Source: Lachnospiraceae bacterium
GTDB taxonomy: Bacteria; Bacillota; Clostridia; Lachnospirales; Lachnospiraceae
Direction of reading: 5' to 3'
Assembly (NCBI GenBank): GCA_902362715.1
Contig: CABIXN010000001.1
Location: forward strand, 131,735 to 195,734
DNA: 64,000 nucleotides
Shown here: positions 25,490-34,750 of the stretch, one piece after another
Numbering within the stretch: position 1 is the first letter of the stretch
Layout: every line of letters begins with the position of its first letter
Translations under genes and position numbers: made by a program
The notes under the pieces: generated by a model
The model's database searches: none
What the model saw: the letters and a program-made list of their open reading frames with translations, nothing else
Told to the model about the DNA's origin: nothing

Positions 25490-26545
25490 TTATGGCTCCA
25501 GGGTGAACCCGTCATAAGCTGCATAGATTTCTCCCTGGCATCCATTTTCCTTGAAATACTGCATAGTAGCTTGCAGATCATCATACTCGCCGTTTGCATG
25601 GCTGAGAATTACATTTTTTGCTGCCGAATCCGCAAAAATTTTTGCCATTTGTCCCTTTGTCATATGGTTTCCTGTCATTATGTTTTCCACCTGTTTCTCT
25701 GGCATTTGAGAGAAATAGCCGGTCAGAGTCATGGAATCCACCACCAGAATATCCGTATCTTTATAGAAAGAGGACAAATCATCCGTATATCCCAAATCCC
25801 CGGTTACCACAACTGACTGGTTTCCGGCGCTGAATCGGATGGAATAAGCCTGCATATTTCCATGGGTTACTTTGTGCATATCAATCTGGACACCGTCCAG
25901 CTCCATACTATAATCTGTATCAGTAACATCATAAATCTGAACATTTTCACTGATTCCTGCCTCGGATATTCCTGCCTCTTGCATTGACCCTACAGCAATC
26001 CTTCCGTCAATATCATCTTTATTTATCATATACACGCTGTCATACAGAAGCTGTGTCTGAGGACCGACAACTGTAATAGAAGTTCTGCCTTCCGGCGTGT
26101 GATACCATCCCGATAAAAGAAAATGATTAAAATCAGCGTTGTGATCTTCATGTTGATGTGTAAATAGCACATTATGAATCTGTTCCACCCCAAGTCCCAG
26201 TTCTGTTAGTGTCTGACAAGTTCCGTATCCGCAATCCACCAGAAAATACTTGTCTTGATACTGTACCAGCGTGGATGCATTCCCACGTTCCAAATCTGTT
26301 CCCGGTGATCCGGAGCCGATGGTTACCACTCGGAAGCCGTCTGGAATAACGGAAAAATCAACCGTCTTCTGTTTGGTTTCGATCTCATTCTCTTCTGTCG
26401 TGTTTCTTGTTTTTGATATCGACTCCGACAATGAACTACTTGTCTGTGCGTTTCCGTTGTTTTCCGTGTTTCCGCATCCTGCCAGAATTCCCATACAGAA
26501 GGTTAGGGTAAGAATTCCACAGAACAATATATATTTTTTTTTCAT
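25490..26545 (-). CDS. Secreted metallo-beta-lactamase-fold lipoprotein (paralogue 1)
   Basis: A 351-residue protein with a lipoprotein signal (LFCGILTLTFCMGILAGC, lipobox ILAGC) and a Ser/Thr/Glu-rich linker. The catalytic domain carries THQHEDHNADF (HxHxDH), later VVTGDLG and VILSHANGEYDD, which complete a dinuclear metal site of the RNase Z/arylsulfatase-like branch. The early strand FRVVTIGSGSPGTDLERGNA is also RNase Z-like. Being exported it is more likely an extracellular hydrolase (ester, sulfate or phosphodiester) than a tRNase. Start at 26545 is supported by AAGGAG seven bases upstream. Paralogue 2 lies at 40.3-41.3 kb. A uroporphyrinogen-decarboxylase-like fragment is upstream. Confidence 0.85.
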   Translation of the reverse strand: MKKKYILFCGILTLTFCMGILAGCGNTENNGNAQTSSSLSESISKTRNTTEENEIETKQKTVDFSVIPDGFRVVTIGSGSPGTDLERGNASTLVQYQDKYFLVDCGYGTCQTLTELGLGVEQIHNVLFTHQHEDHNADFNHFLLSGWYHTPEGRTSITVVGPQTQLLYDSVYMINKDDIDGRIAVGSMQEAGISEAGISENVQIYDVTDTDYSMELDGVQIDMHKVTHGNMQAYSIRFSAGNQSVVVTGDLGYTDDLSSFYKDTDILVVDSMTLTGYFSQMPEKQVENIMTGNHMTKGQMAKIFADSAAKNVILSHANGEYDDLQATMQYFKENGCQGEIYAAYDGFTLEP

Positions 26546-26560
26546 ATCCATTCTCCTTAT

Positions 26561-26845
26561 TCATTTTTTATCCGAATTACAATTCTGATATCTACGGTTT
26601 AGTTGCCTGTTCCTCCAAAGACAAATCGCGTGTTTCATATGTTCTTCGATAAAAGCGGGAACAATTTCAAAATTCATTGACAGAGGAAAAACAATAAAGC
26701 TACCTCCAGGTGCCAGCAGTTCCATAGTACGGTATACTTCCGCCTGAATTTCCTCCTTTGTTACCCTGGGATGGTCAAAAACGAACTGATTATCATATCC
26801 TCCTATAAAAGTCACTCTGTCCTGATACTTACAGGTTTGCATCAT
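26561..26845 (-). pseudogene. Uroporphyrinogen-decarboxylase/methyltransferase-like C-terminal fragment
   Basis: The 94-residue frame looks like only the end of a URO-D family protein: DRVTFIGGYDNQFVFDHP, VTKEEIQAEVYRTMELLAPG and GSFIVFPLSMNF. Full members are about 330-400 residues, and the N-terminal two thirds are absent upstream, where a different small gene begins. I therefore call it a truncated remnant. Many relatives in anaerobes are corrinoid-linked methyltransferases. A second decayed member occurs at 42.95 kb, again next to a lipoprotein of the metallo-beta-lactamase fold. Confidence 0.6.
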
Positions 26846-26864
26846 ATGGAAGGAGCGTTTTCAG

Positions 26865-27110
26865 CTATGCTTTTCGTGCATTTTCATAGAGTGTTTGAAA
26901 AACAGGCAGCATAGATTCACAATAACCGCAGCTGTCTGTCGTGATTGCCAGCTTTCCGTCTGTAATGGTGCCGGCAACAACCACATCCTGTTTCATGGGT
27001 TCAAAAAAATAATTAATTTCCCATTCCGTTTCATTATAATGAAGAAGCATATCCAGTTGGAATTTATTGTCCAGATTAACGGTTTCTTTATATTCGTTTC
27101 CTTTTAACAT
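26865..27110 (-). CDS. Small hypothetical protein
   Basis: An 81-residue soluble protein with a purine-rich AAAGGAAAAAGG site before its ATG. It is rich in acidic and aromatic residues (TEWEINYFFEPMKQDVVVAG) and ends with a CGYC motif (SCGYCESMLPVF), which could bind metal or form a redox disulphide. I recognise no family. It lies downstream of the flavoprotein gene and is separated from it by a hairpin; the URO-D fragment follows after 19 bases. Confidence 0.5.
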   Translation of the reverse strand: MLKGNEYKETVNLDNKFQLDMLLHYNETEWEINYFFEPMKQDVVVAGTITDGKLAITTDSCGYCESMLPVFQTLYENARKA

Positions 27111-27134
27111 CCTTTTTCCTTTCCTAAATAAGTG

Positions 27135-27180
27135 AACTGTTTCCGATACAGAAGCTCTTTTGCTGCACCGGAAACAGTTT
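27135..27180 (-). terminator. Hairpin after the fumarate-reductase-like gene
   Basis: Perfect eleven-base arms AACTGTTTCCG (27135-27145) and CGGAAACAGTT (27169-27179). The T-stretch is short on either strand. It likely ends or attenuates transcription from the flavoprotein gene. Confidence 0.6.
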
Positions 27181-27198
27181 TAATGATGATCTGAAAAA

Positions 27199-28665
27199 TC
27201 AGTCCTGAACGAAGTCTGCGGCATTTTCACCTGCCATACGACCGGAATTTAATGCAAATCCCATTGTATTGCCGGGGAAGTAATAATAGTAAGTTCCGTT
27301 GTAGATTTCGCAGACATCAGTACCTGCCGCATACAATCCCGGAATTACCTGGTAATCATCGGTAATAACTTCATAATTATGATTTATTTTAATGCCGCCC
27401 AAGGAGCCATAGGCGTTACAACGAAATTCCAGGGCATAGAATTTTTTACCGGTAACAGGATGAAGATAGTTTCGGTTTTTCCCGAAATCGTCGTCATAGT
27501 TTTCGTCGCACATATCATTATAGCGTTCAACCGTATTAAGGAGATTGTCGGCATTAATGCCCATTTTTTCCGCTAAATCCTCCAGGGAATCTGCTACAAA
27601 GGCAAGATTCGGATACTGCTCCTGGGCTCTTTGCATGTTGTCGTCGAAATTTTCGGCAGGATTACCGTGGAATACTTCGCTTGGGAAATCCATGCCGTTT
27701 CTGCGGTAATATTTTACCATATCATCGCTCAGGATTTTGTACATTACCTTATCCTGCTGGTAATCAATAATGTTTTCGCAAATGGAGCCGTTTTGCAGAA
27801 CGCTTTCATCACAGCACCGATAACCGGATTTATTGACTGCCAAAGGACCTGCCTGCATAAATAAAGTAGTCTGCGGCCATTCGCCGAGAGATGCTCCGGG
27901 GAGATTTGGAACGCCGATACGTTCCATTTCCATGCGGCCGTGACCAGCTCCCGCCTCCCATGCCATGCGGATGCCGTCTCCCATAATACCGGGAATCATA
28001 AAATCAAATAAATCTTTGTTCAGCGTATATCCGCAATGTTCCTGAATCATATCCGGATTTGTTCCAAAACCACCGGTGGCAATAATGACTGACTTGGCTG
28101 TTACTTCATATTCTTCCCCGTCTGTCCCGGAAGCATAAAAGCCGGTAACAGAATCGCCGCTTTTTATTAATTTTTTTGCCGGTGTATTAAAGTAAAATTT
28201 AACGCCGTTATCCACACAGTATTCGTGAATTACTTTATTCATAGCAGAAGCGGAGCGTGGTCCCGGTATTCCGCCGCCCTCCGGCATAACTACATGCCAG
28301 GTCTGCTCAGACTCCGGAAAATTTTTCATGACTGCGGCAAAACGGACGCCCATATCTTCGAGCCAGTTAATGGTATCGCCGGATTTCCAGATATAATCAT
28401 GTACAAGCTGGGCGTCTGCCTGCCAGTGTACATAGTCCATAAACTGTCGGAACGCTTTTTCCTTTGTAAGATTTACCATGGATTTTTGCTGAATGCGGCT
28501 TTCTACGGCAAATGGCCCCATTCCCATGTTGGCGGCGCCGCCCGGACCGGCGGCCTTTTCAAATACAACTACGCTGCAGCCGGATTCAGCGGCTGCTGCA
28601 GCAGCACACAAACCGGCTGGTCCTGCAGCGATAATGCCGATGTCGGCAGAAATTTTTGTTCCCAT
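27199..28665 (-). CDS. FAD-dependent fumarate-reductase/urocanate-reductase-like flavoprotein
   Basis: A 488-residue flavoprotein of the fumarate reductase/succinate dehydrogenase A family, consisting of the FAD and capping domains only, without the N-terminal heme or FMN-binding domains of secreted reductases and without a signal peptide. The FAD loop reads IIAAGPAGLCAAAAAAESG, where the first glycine of GxGxxG is Ala; IIATGGFGTNPDM and the C-terminal GLYAAGTDVCEIYNGTYYYY with FPGNTMGFALNSGRMAGE are family hallmarks. Relatives in gut anaerobes reduce activated double bonds or dehydrogenate. The island context suggests a second alkene reductase. It is preceded by its own promoter region (28666-28803), with TGACAC and TATGAT boxes 16 bases apart on the minus strand. 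Confidence 0.83.
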   Translation of the reverse strand: MGTKISADIGIIAAGPAGLCAAAAAAESGCSVVVFEKAAGPGGAANMGMGPFAVESRIQQKSMVNLTKEKAFRQFMDYVHWQADAQLVHDYIWKSGDTINWLEDMGVRFAAVMKNFPESEQTWHVVMPEGGGIPGPRSASAMNKVIHEYCVDNGVKFYFNTPAKKLIKSGDSVTGFYASGTDGEEYEVTAKSVIIATGGFGTNPDMIQEHCGYTLNKDLFDFMIPGIMGDGIRMAWEAGAGHGRMEMERIGVPNLPGASLGEWPQTTLFMQAGPLAVNKSGYRCCDESVLQNGSICENIIDYQQDKVMYKILSDDMVKYYRRNGMDFPSEVFHGNPAENFDDNMQRAQEQYPNLAFVADSLEDLAEKMGINADNLLNTVERYNDMCDENYDDDFGKNRNYLHPVTGKKFYALEFRCNAYGSLGGIKINHNYEVITDDYQVIPGLYAAGTDVCEIYNGTYYYYFPGNTMGFALNSGRMAGENAADFVQD

Positions 28666-28803
28666 AATAAAAAGTCTCCTTTCAAATGAAATATGCCATA
28701 TCTCTATTTGTTGGTTTAATCATACTATCGGAAGGAAAAAGTGTCATTGGAACAGATTCAAAAAAACACTGCAAGAAAGGGGAAAACCTTGGTTTTGCGC
28801 ACA

Positions 28804-28840
28804 AAAATATCTGTGGCCGCTTCAGAACCACAGATATTTT
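28804..28840 (-). terminator. Terminator of the GPH transporter gene
   Basis: Perfect thirteen-base arms AAAATATCTGTGG and CCACAGATATTTT; on the minus strand a TTTTTG tract follows. It lies just after the stop of the transporter gene. Confidence 0.8.
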
Positions 28841-28865
28841 AAATATGGTTGGGAGAGTAATTTTT

Positions 28866-30269
28866 TTAAATGTCTGCCAGACGGTTTTTCATAATATGTT
28901 CCATCATTTCGGCATGTTTTCCTTCCAGTTTCCAGGTAAATATATAGATAATTGCGAGTGCCGCATAGAAAATCATAGGAATACCTGCAAAAGCAAAGTT
29001 TATGGCGCCGGCAACGTCTGTGCTCTGGACGGCAGCGCCGGATTGATAGCCGCCGGCATACATGGCTCCGCTTAATAACGCGGAACCGAGAGCACCGCCG
29101 ATTTTTACTCCGATAGAAACAATGGCGCTTGTTACTCCCTCTGCCCGTACATTATTTTTATATTCGCCATAATCCACGCATTCGCCGGTCATTGCCATGA
29201 TCTGTGTTGTAGTAAATGTAATACCTGCAACGGCAATGATTAAAACACAAGCACAAATTACTGTAAAGCTTTTCCCGCCGGAAAAGAACATGGTTCCGGC
29301 AGCGATAGCGCCCAGTACAGAGCCGATGATAAAAATTTTTCTGGAACCGATTCTGCGTACCAGAGGAGCGGCAATAAGAAAACCTGTGATATTTCCAATA
29401 ACCATAAATATCATAAATTTAGAATAAAGTATCTGATTGCCAAGCACATTTGCGGCGTAATAAATGCCGCCGGTCTGAATGATGGTATTCGCTATATTGA
29501 GAATCAGGATATAGATTAATAAAATAAATGCATATTTATTTTTGCCAAGTGTAATAAACAAATCTTTTACTTTAACAGAGCGCCTTTCTCCCAGCATAAT
29601 ATCATTCAGGTCACCAACATTTTCCCGGCAGAGGGCATAGGTAATCAGACATGCCAGAAATGCTACGCAGGCATATATGGTAAAAATTTTTGCATAGCCT
29701 ATTTTCATAGCCCAGATATTTGTCAGTGACATTAAAAGGCCGCAGAGAATAGCGGATATGCCGTCATTTAATACGCCCAGCTGTCCGCGTTCTTTTGGAT
29801 TGTTAGTCATACGGGTCATTAAAACGGTCCGTGCAACGGAAATGATTGTTCCAAATACAGAAATACTTAATGCATAGAGAACAGCTAAAAGAACAACTTT
29901 TACTGCCATTCCTGCAGTTTCGGGGATGTAGAACACAGCCGCCAGAGTAACTGCATATGGAACGGATACCCAGAGAATCCAGGGTCTTGCTTTGCCTTTT
30001 TTTGATTTTGTATTATCAATGATAATACCAGCAAGGATGTCAGAAAAACCATCCAAAATTTTAACCAGCATCATAATCATGCCCACCAGCCCCACGGCAA
30101 TTTTCAAATTTTCCGTGGCAAACGTCATTAAAAACATTGGAATTGTCATCATCCAGACGTTAGCCAGTCCGTCAAATGTGTAACCTACTTTCTGACTTAG
30201 TGGAAGCGGTCCCATTGAAGCAAGGGCTTTTCCGGCTTCTTCCTGTGTTATATTTTTCTTTACATTCAT
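28866..30269 (-). CDS. GPH/MelB-family cation-coupled transporter
   Basis: A 467-residue, twelve-helix transporter of the glycoside-pentoside-hexuronide:cation symporter group. The start is QKVGYTFDGLANVWMMTIPM, followed by the family motif DGFSDILAGIIIDNTKSKKGKARPW broken here across residues 73-97, with the D-x3-G-x3-D and K-x-R-x-R/PW features. Another cytoplasmic motif, NNPKERGQLGVLND, matches the family. Substrates include glycosides and hexuronides, so the imported compound may be a glycoside or sugar acid. It is divergent from the second CocE hydrolase gene and separated by 279 bases of regulatory DNA. Confidence 0.85.
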   Translation of the reverse strand: MNVKKNITQEEAGKALASMGPLPLSQKVGYTFDGLANVWMMTIPMFLMTFATENLKIAVGLVGMIMMLVKILDGFSDILAGIIIDNTKSKKGKARPWILWVSVPYAVTLAAVFYIPETAGMAVKVVLLAVLYALSISVFGTIISVARTVLMTRMTNNPKERGQLGVLNDGISAILCGLLMSLTNIWAMKIGYAKIFTIYACVAFLACLITYALCRENVGDLNDIMLGERRSVKVKDLFITLGKNKYAFILLIYILILNIANTIIQTGGIYYAANVLGNQILYSKFMIFMVIGNITGFLIAAPLVRRIGSRKIFIIGSVLGAIAAGTMFFSGGKSFTVICACVLIIAVAGITFTTTQIMAMTGECVDYGEYKNNVRAEGVTSAIVSIGVKIGGALGSALLSGAMYAGGYQSGAAVQSTDVAGAINFAFAGIPMIFYAALAIIYIFTWKLEGKHAEMMEHIMKNRLADI

Positions 30270-30364
30270 ATGTAAATCCCCCTTTCACGTTGTGTCTGCA
30301 AAACAGAACTATCATATAGTGAGTATACTATTCGTGTTTATAATATTCCAATTAGCGTTGATTA

Positions 30365-30378
30365 TAACATTGATGTTA
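30365..30378. promoter_or_regulatory. Palindromic operator candidate between GPH and CocE2 genes
   Basis: TAACAT-TG-ATGTTA is a perfect dyad with a two-base spacer in the divergent promoter region. It matches 11 of 14 bases of the core at 5024-5037. A further dyad, ATAGT-gagtat-ACTAT, is at 30316-30331 and contains a TATACT box for the rightward gene. Confidence 0.5.
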
Positions 30379-30548
30379 AAAAATAATTATTTTATCTGTT
30401 TGTTATCAGACACAAAAATAGAGCGGTACAAAGGGAGATTTTGAGAGCTGGCAACATTGTTGGGCAGCGAATAGAATGCTACCATAAATGTACAAAGGAC
30501 GGTTGAAATCGTTCCTAAATATTACCATCAAAAACAGGAGGAAATGTA

Positions 30549-32357
30549 ATGGGACTGAAAGAGCAGAAATATGAAGGGATTCCGGTATATAATCCGGAAT
30601 CAAATAATGAACGTTTTAAATTTAAAAAAGAAACGCTTGTAAATGGAGAAGAAGTTGACGTTTTGTATCGAAAAGGAAATCCGGGTTATACAATGGAAAA
30701 ATTAATCGCGGCGCGTGAACGGGGTGAAATGACATTTTCTAATTTTTGCCCGAAGCTTGAACCGCATACTTTTGAAGCGGAGCCGGGAATATTATGTGAA
30801 AGGGACGTATGTATTGTACTTCGTGACGGAACCAAAATATATGCAGATATTTTCCGTCCAGGCAATACCACAGAAAAAGTGCCGGTCATTGTATCCTGGA
30901 GCCCGTTTGGAAAACGCCAGTCAGAGGGCATGGGTACATGGAAATTAATGGGAGTTCCGCCGCATACGGTATCCCAGTGGGCAAAGTTTGAATCTGCAGA
31001 TCCCGGCTACTGGTGCCATCATGGATATGCGGTGGCAAATGTAGACCCGCGGGGCGTAGGAAACTCCGAGGGTGATGTAAGCACATTCGGATTACAGGAC
31101 GGACAGGACGGATATGATTTTACAGAATGGGTAGCAGCGCAGGAATGGTGCAGCGGTAAAGTATCCTTTACAGGAAATTCCGGCGTGGCTATGGTTATCT
31201 GGAGAATTGCCGCGGAACAGCCGCCTCATCTGGCTTGTATTGCGCCGTGGGAGGGAACCGGAGATATGTATCGTGAATCCGTATGCGTGGGAGGCATTCC
31301 CGCCGCAAAATTTAATGAGGGTATTGTAGAGGGAATTGCCTGCAATAACTGGGCAGAAGACATGGGCAATATGTCTGTACTGCATCCGTTTATGGACGAC
31401 TACTGGGAAAGCAAAATCCCAAGATGGGAAAATATCCGCGTTCCGGCATATGTAACCGCAGGATTATGTCATTTCCATCTTCATGGCTCCGTCGAGGGAT
31501 TCCGCCGTATTCGCTCTACAAAAAAATGGCTGCGGATTCACCGGGAAATGGAGTGGCCGGATACATATCACTATGAAAATCTGGAAGATTTGCGCCGGTT
31601 TTATGACCGCTATCTCAAAGGTATTCACAATGGCTGGGAGTTTACGCCGAAGATTCGTACAGATATTATGGACGCATATGATTTTGATTTTGAAAGAAAT
31701 CATGAAGAAAGAGAGTTCCCCATTGCCCGCACGGATTACCGGAAAATTTATCTGGATGCAAAAACAGGAACCGGCAGTTACGAGCCGTTTGAACAGGAAG
31801 CAGAAATCGCGTACGATCCGGAAAAAGATATTATATCTTTTGATTTCCAGGTGCCGGAAGATACGGTTATTATTGGTTACATGAAGCTGCACCTTGGTCT
31901 GGAAGTAAGAGGATATGACAATACGGATATGTTTATCTGGGTTAAGAAATACAGCATGGATGGAGAATATGTACCGGAATGGTGTACAGGTGAAAATTAT
32001 CGCGGAGCCTGGGGATATTTCAGAGGCACGCACCGTGAGTTGGATCCGAAATGGAGCAGTGATTTCCAGCCGGTACAGGCACACCGCAGGGAAGAACCTA
32101 TGGAAGAGGGAGAGGTTTACCCTGTAGACATCGAAATCTGGCCCCATTCCCGTATCTGGCACAAGGGAGAAAGAATTCGTATAGAAATTTCCGGTCATTT
32201 TGTTCAGTCAGAGTGGTATGAAGATGCGCGTCAGCATTATGATACGGATAATGGAAACGGAACTGCGGTAATTCATACCGGAGGAAAGCATAACGCATAT
32301 TTGCAGATACCATTTATTCCGCCTAAATATCAGGTAGGAGATTATGTTGTAAGGTAA
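30549..32357 (+). CDS. CocE/NonD-family serine hydrolase (copy 2)
   Basis: A 602-residue member of the same family as the 21.2-kb gene, with the family start CERDVCIVLRDGTKIYADIF. The nucleophile elbow is SFTGNSGVAMVIW (Ser211), and a C-terminal jelly-roll is visible (WHKGERIRIEISGHFVQSEW). Compared with copy 1 it has an N-terminal extension of about 60 residues and a tryptophan-rich cap. No signal peptide. An AGGAGG site precedes the ATG. It is a separate transcription unit with a bidirectional terminator at its end. It is probably a second conjugate- or lactone-hydrolysing step; the substrate is not deducible. Confidence 0.85.
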   Translation: MGLKEQKYEGIPVYNPESNNERFKFKKETLVNGEEVDVLYRKGNPGYTMEKLIAARERGEMTFSNFCPKLEPHTFEAEPGILCERDVCIVLRDGTKIYADIFRPGNTTEKVPVIVSWSPFGKRQSEGMGTWKLMGVPPHTVSQWAKFESADPGYWCHHGYAVANVDPRGVGNSEGDVSTFGLQDGQDGYDFTEWVAAQEWCSGKVSFTGNSGVAMVIWRIAAEQPPHLACIAPWEGTGDMYRESVCVGGIPAAKFNEGIVEGIACNNWAEDMGNMSVLHPFMDDYWESKIPRWENIRVPAYVTAGLCHFHLHGSVEGFRRIRSTKKWLRIHREMEWPDTYHYENLEDLRRFYDRYLKGIHNGWEFTPKIRTDIMDAYDFDFERNHEEREFPIARTDYRKIYLDAKTGTGSYEPFEQEAEIAYDPEKDIISFDFQVPEDTVIIGYMKLHLGLEVRGYDNTDMFIWVKKYSMDGEYVPEWCTGENYRGAWGYFRGTHRELDPKWSSDFQPVQAHRREEPMEEGEVYPVDIEIWPHSRIWHKGERIRIEISGHFVQSEWYEDARQHYDTDNGNGTAVIHTGGKHNAYLQIPFIPPKYQVGDYVVR

Positions 32358-32377
32358 AATATAAATATACAAAAAAC

Positions 32378-32424
32378 AGGTTATCCCGAATCTTGAAAAG
32401 ATAAGGGATAACCTTATTTTTATG
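32378..32424. terminator. Bidirectional terminator between CocE2 and thiolase genes
   Basis: Perfect ten-base arms AGGTTATCCC (32378-32387) and GGGATAACCT (32405-32414) with TATTTTTA on the plus side and a T-rich flank on the minus side. It serves both convergent genes and slightly overlaps the thiolase stop region. Confidence 0.85.
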
Positions 32425-33577
32425 GACGTTCCATAATGCAGGCGGCGCCCATGCCTCCGCCTATGCACATGGTTATCAGTGCATATTTACCATGATTGTG
32501 ATTCAAATAAGTCAGCGCTTTGGTCGTCAGGAAAATTCCGGTTGCTCCCATGGGATGTCCCAGCGCCATTGCACCGCCGTATGGATTTGCTTTTTCAAAT
32601 GGAATTTCCAGCTCTTTCATACAGGGAAGCATTTGAGCGGCAAATGCTTCATTTAGTTCTACCGTATCCATATCATTTATTGTCAGTCCTGCTTTTTTTA
32701 ATACTTTTGGAACCGCTTCGATTGGACCAAGTCCCATATAGGCAGGGTCAACGCCTGCAGTCGAAAATGCAACAAATTTTAATAACGGTTTCAGATGAAG
32801 CCGGGCAGCTTTTTGTGCCGACATTATGACAGCAAAGCCGGCACCGTCGCTGACCTGGGAAGATGTTGCCGCGGTAACCAATCCGTTTTCCAGAAAACAG
32901 GGAGTTAATGCCGCAAGTTTTTCCAGGGAAGTGTCCGGACGAATTCCGTCATCTTGCGTAATCGTTTTTCTTTCGCCGTCAAAAACCGTATCAATCGGTA
33001 TGATATATTCATTTAAAAGTCCGGCTTTTTGCGCCGCATAGGCTTTTTCGTGGCTTGCAGCGGCAGCCATTTCCATCATCTCTCTGGTGACGCCCTTTTT
33101 TGATGCAACATTTTCCGCGGTTAATCCCATGGACATGTAAGCGCCTTTTTTGTGTTCTGCAAGCCATGGTTCAAACGTATTGGAATCCAATGCCATAGAT
33201 ACGGTGCTCATGCTTTCAATACCGCCGGCAATCATAATCGTTTCCTGACCGGACATAATGGCCTGGGCACACAGTGCGATTGCCTGAAGTCCGGAGGAAC
33301 AGAAACGATTAATTGTCATTCCCGGAATGGAATCCGGCAGACCGGCGCGTTCAACAATCAGACGTGCAATATTATATCCCTGTGTTTCAAAAGGCATAGC
33401 GCATCCAACAATAACGTCGTCGATTTCAGACACATTCAGTTCCGGAATTTTTTGCAGTACGCCCTTTAATGTCTGTGCTCCAAAATCAATAGGATGAGTT
33501 TGGGCAAGACCACCCTTTTTTCCCCGGGTAACAGGACTTCTTCCAATGGCAACAATGACAGCCTCGTTTTGATTCAT
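32420..33577 (-). CDS. Thiolase (acetyl-CoA acyltransferase family)
   Basis: A 385-residue thiolase. Cys93 in NRFCSSGLQAI is the acyl-binding nucleophile; NPYGGAMALGHPMGATG holds the catalytic His, and MCIGGGMGAACI supplies the second Cys near the C-terminus. The GGIESMS loop is standard. The enzyme cleaves or condenses 3-ketoacyl thioesters. In the island it could cleave the ketone formed by the hydroxyacid dehydrogenase at 23.1 kb or the SDR at 35.2 kb. Sequence features resemble degradative (FadA-like) members with the GHPMGATG form. It has its own promoter region. Confidence 0.92.
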   Translation of the reverse strand: MNQNEAVIVAIGRSPVTRGKKGGLAQTHPIDFGAQTLKGVLQKIPELNVSEIDDVIVGCAMPFETQGYNIARLIVERAGLPDSIPGMTINRFCSSGLQAIALCAQAIMSGQETIMIAGGIESMSTVSMALDSNTFEPWLAEHKKGAYMSMGLTAENVASKKGVTREMMEMAAAASHEKAYAAQKAGLLNEYIIPIDTVFDGERKTITQDDGIRPDTSLEKLAALTPCFLENGLVTAATSSQVSDGAGFAVIMSAQKAARLHLKPLLKFVAFSTAGVDPAYMGLGPIEAVPKVLKKAGLTINDMDTVELNEAFAAQMLPCMKELEIPFEKANPYGGAMALGHPMGATGIFLTTKALTYLNHNHGKYALITMCIGGGMGAACIMERP

Positions 33578-33689
33578 AGTGATTTCTCCATTCTGTTAAA
33601 TATTTTTTATAAGGTAATGCTTTCATTATAAGTATAGCGCAGGCTGTTTTCCGGGAGAAATCACTCTTTCTACTCACAATTATTATTCT

Positions 33690-33706
33690 TAATAATCAAT
33701 GCAGAG
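33690..33706. promoter_or_regulatory. Island motif upstream of the thiolase gene
   Basis: On the minus strand this reads CTCTGCATTGATTATTA, similar to the CATTGAT...TTA core of other island sites, about 113-129 bases before the thiolase start. A TATACT/TATAAT-like box lies between it and the gene. Confidence 0.3.
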
Positions 33707-33717
33707 AGAAAGAATAT

Positions 33718-34662
33718 TTAGGGGGTTTTTTGTCTGTTCATGCAGCACCAGGTTTTAGAACAGAGATTACAGTCTACATGCATAGACTCGGAAACTTCCA
33801 GCAGACTGCTGCGCGGCGGACAGGAACTGTCCTTATTCCAAATAGCGGCCATACAGAGTTCTGCGTCTGGATTTTTGATTTCACAGTACGAGAGCAGAGA
33901 ATGGCTGTGATATTTTAAAAAGGAGTGCGGCATAACAGAAATGCCATATCCGGACTCTGCGTATACAAGCATGTCCTGGATAGTTTCCGCAAATATGAAA
34001 TTTGTATATACATTCATTTGCCGGCAGAGATTGCTGATAAGATTCAGTCCTTTTGCGTTTTTTTCCAGGAGACAGATAGGCGCCTGCTCCGCCAGCAGCA
34101 AAAAGTTTTCCAGCGTACAGTCGTCCTTGAAAAGTCTGCTGGAGGCTGCCAGACTAAGGGTGTCGCAGGAAAGGATCCTGCAGTCCATATGGGTGCCAAG
34201 ATATTTATCCGGAAGCAGAATAAAGCCAATATCAATAATATTGTTTTGCAGCGCGTTTTTTATCTCGTTAGAGGAAAAACGCTGGATATTTACATCAATA
34301 GCCGGATATTGCTCCCGAAGCTGATTCAGAATAAGACTCAATGTTTCCTGGGCAAAGGCTTCTTCATAGCCAATGCGCAGGGAGCCGTATGCGTTTCCAT
34401 ATTTGGCGGCACGCTTTACCGAATAGAGCAGGGAATCCGACTGGCGGATTAACTTGTTCGCTTCTTTCAGCATGATTTCACCTGCCGGCGTTAAAGAAAC
34501 CGAACGGGTATTGCGGGTGAATAGAGGGTATCCAACCTCGGCTTCTAAATCTGCAATTTGTTTGCTTAATAAAGGCTGGGTTACATATAAAATTTCGGCA
34601 GCCTTGCGGAAATTCAGTTGTTCAGCTACTGCCACAAAATATTGAAGCTGGCGTAATTGCAT
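33718..34662 (-). CDS. LysR-family transcriptional regulator (island regulator)
   Basis: A 314-residue LysR regulator: the helix-turn-helix spans residues 1-60 (LRQLQYFVAVAEQLNFRKAA then VTQPLLSKQIADLE), and the rest is the periplasmic-binding-like effector domain beginning about residue 88 with GSLRIGYEEAFAQETL. I chose the ATG at 34662, with AAAGGATG eight bases upstream; the upstream in-frame Met would add seven residues. It sits between the thiolase and the cupin-SDR-M24 operon and has the island motif 43-59 bases before its start, consistent with autoregulation (inference). Confidence 0.9.
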   Translation of the reverse strand: MQLRQLQYFVAVAEQLNFRKAAEILYVTQPLLSKQIADLEAEVGYPLFTRNTRSVSLTPAGEIMLKEANKLIRQSDSLLYSVKRAAKYGNAYGSLRIGYEEAFAQETLSLILNQLREQYPAIDVNIQRFSSNEIKNALQNNIIDIGFILLPDKYLGTHMDCRILSCDTLSLAASSRLFKDDCTLENFLLLAEQAPICLLEKNAKGLNLISNLCRQMNVYTNFIFAETIQDMLVYAESGYGISVMPHSFLKYHSHSLLSYCEIKNPDAELCMAAIWNKDSSCPPRSSLLEVSESMHVDCNLCSKTWCCMNRQKTP

Positions 34663-34703
34663 TTCGTTCACATCCTTTATCATGGTATAAAAATACGGGG
34701 CTT

Positions 34704-34720
34704 CTTACTATTGATATTAG
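34704..34720. promoter_or_regulatory. Island motif upstream of the LysR gene
   Basis: CTTACTATTGATATTAG shares TTACTATTG with 16771-16779 and the ATTGAT core with 30365-30378. Its short distance to the LysR start fits an autoregulatory site. Confidence 0.35.
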
Positions 34721-34750
34721 CATATTTCGCAGAATTTTCCCAGAACCCAA

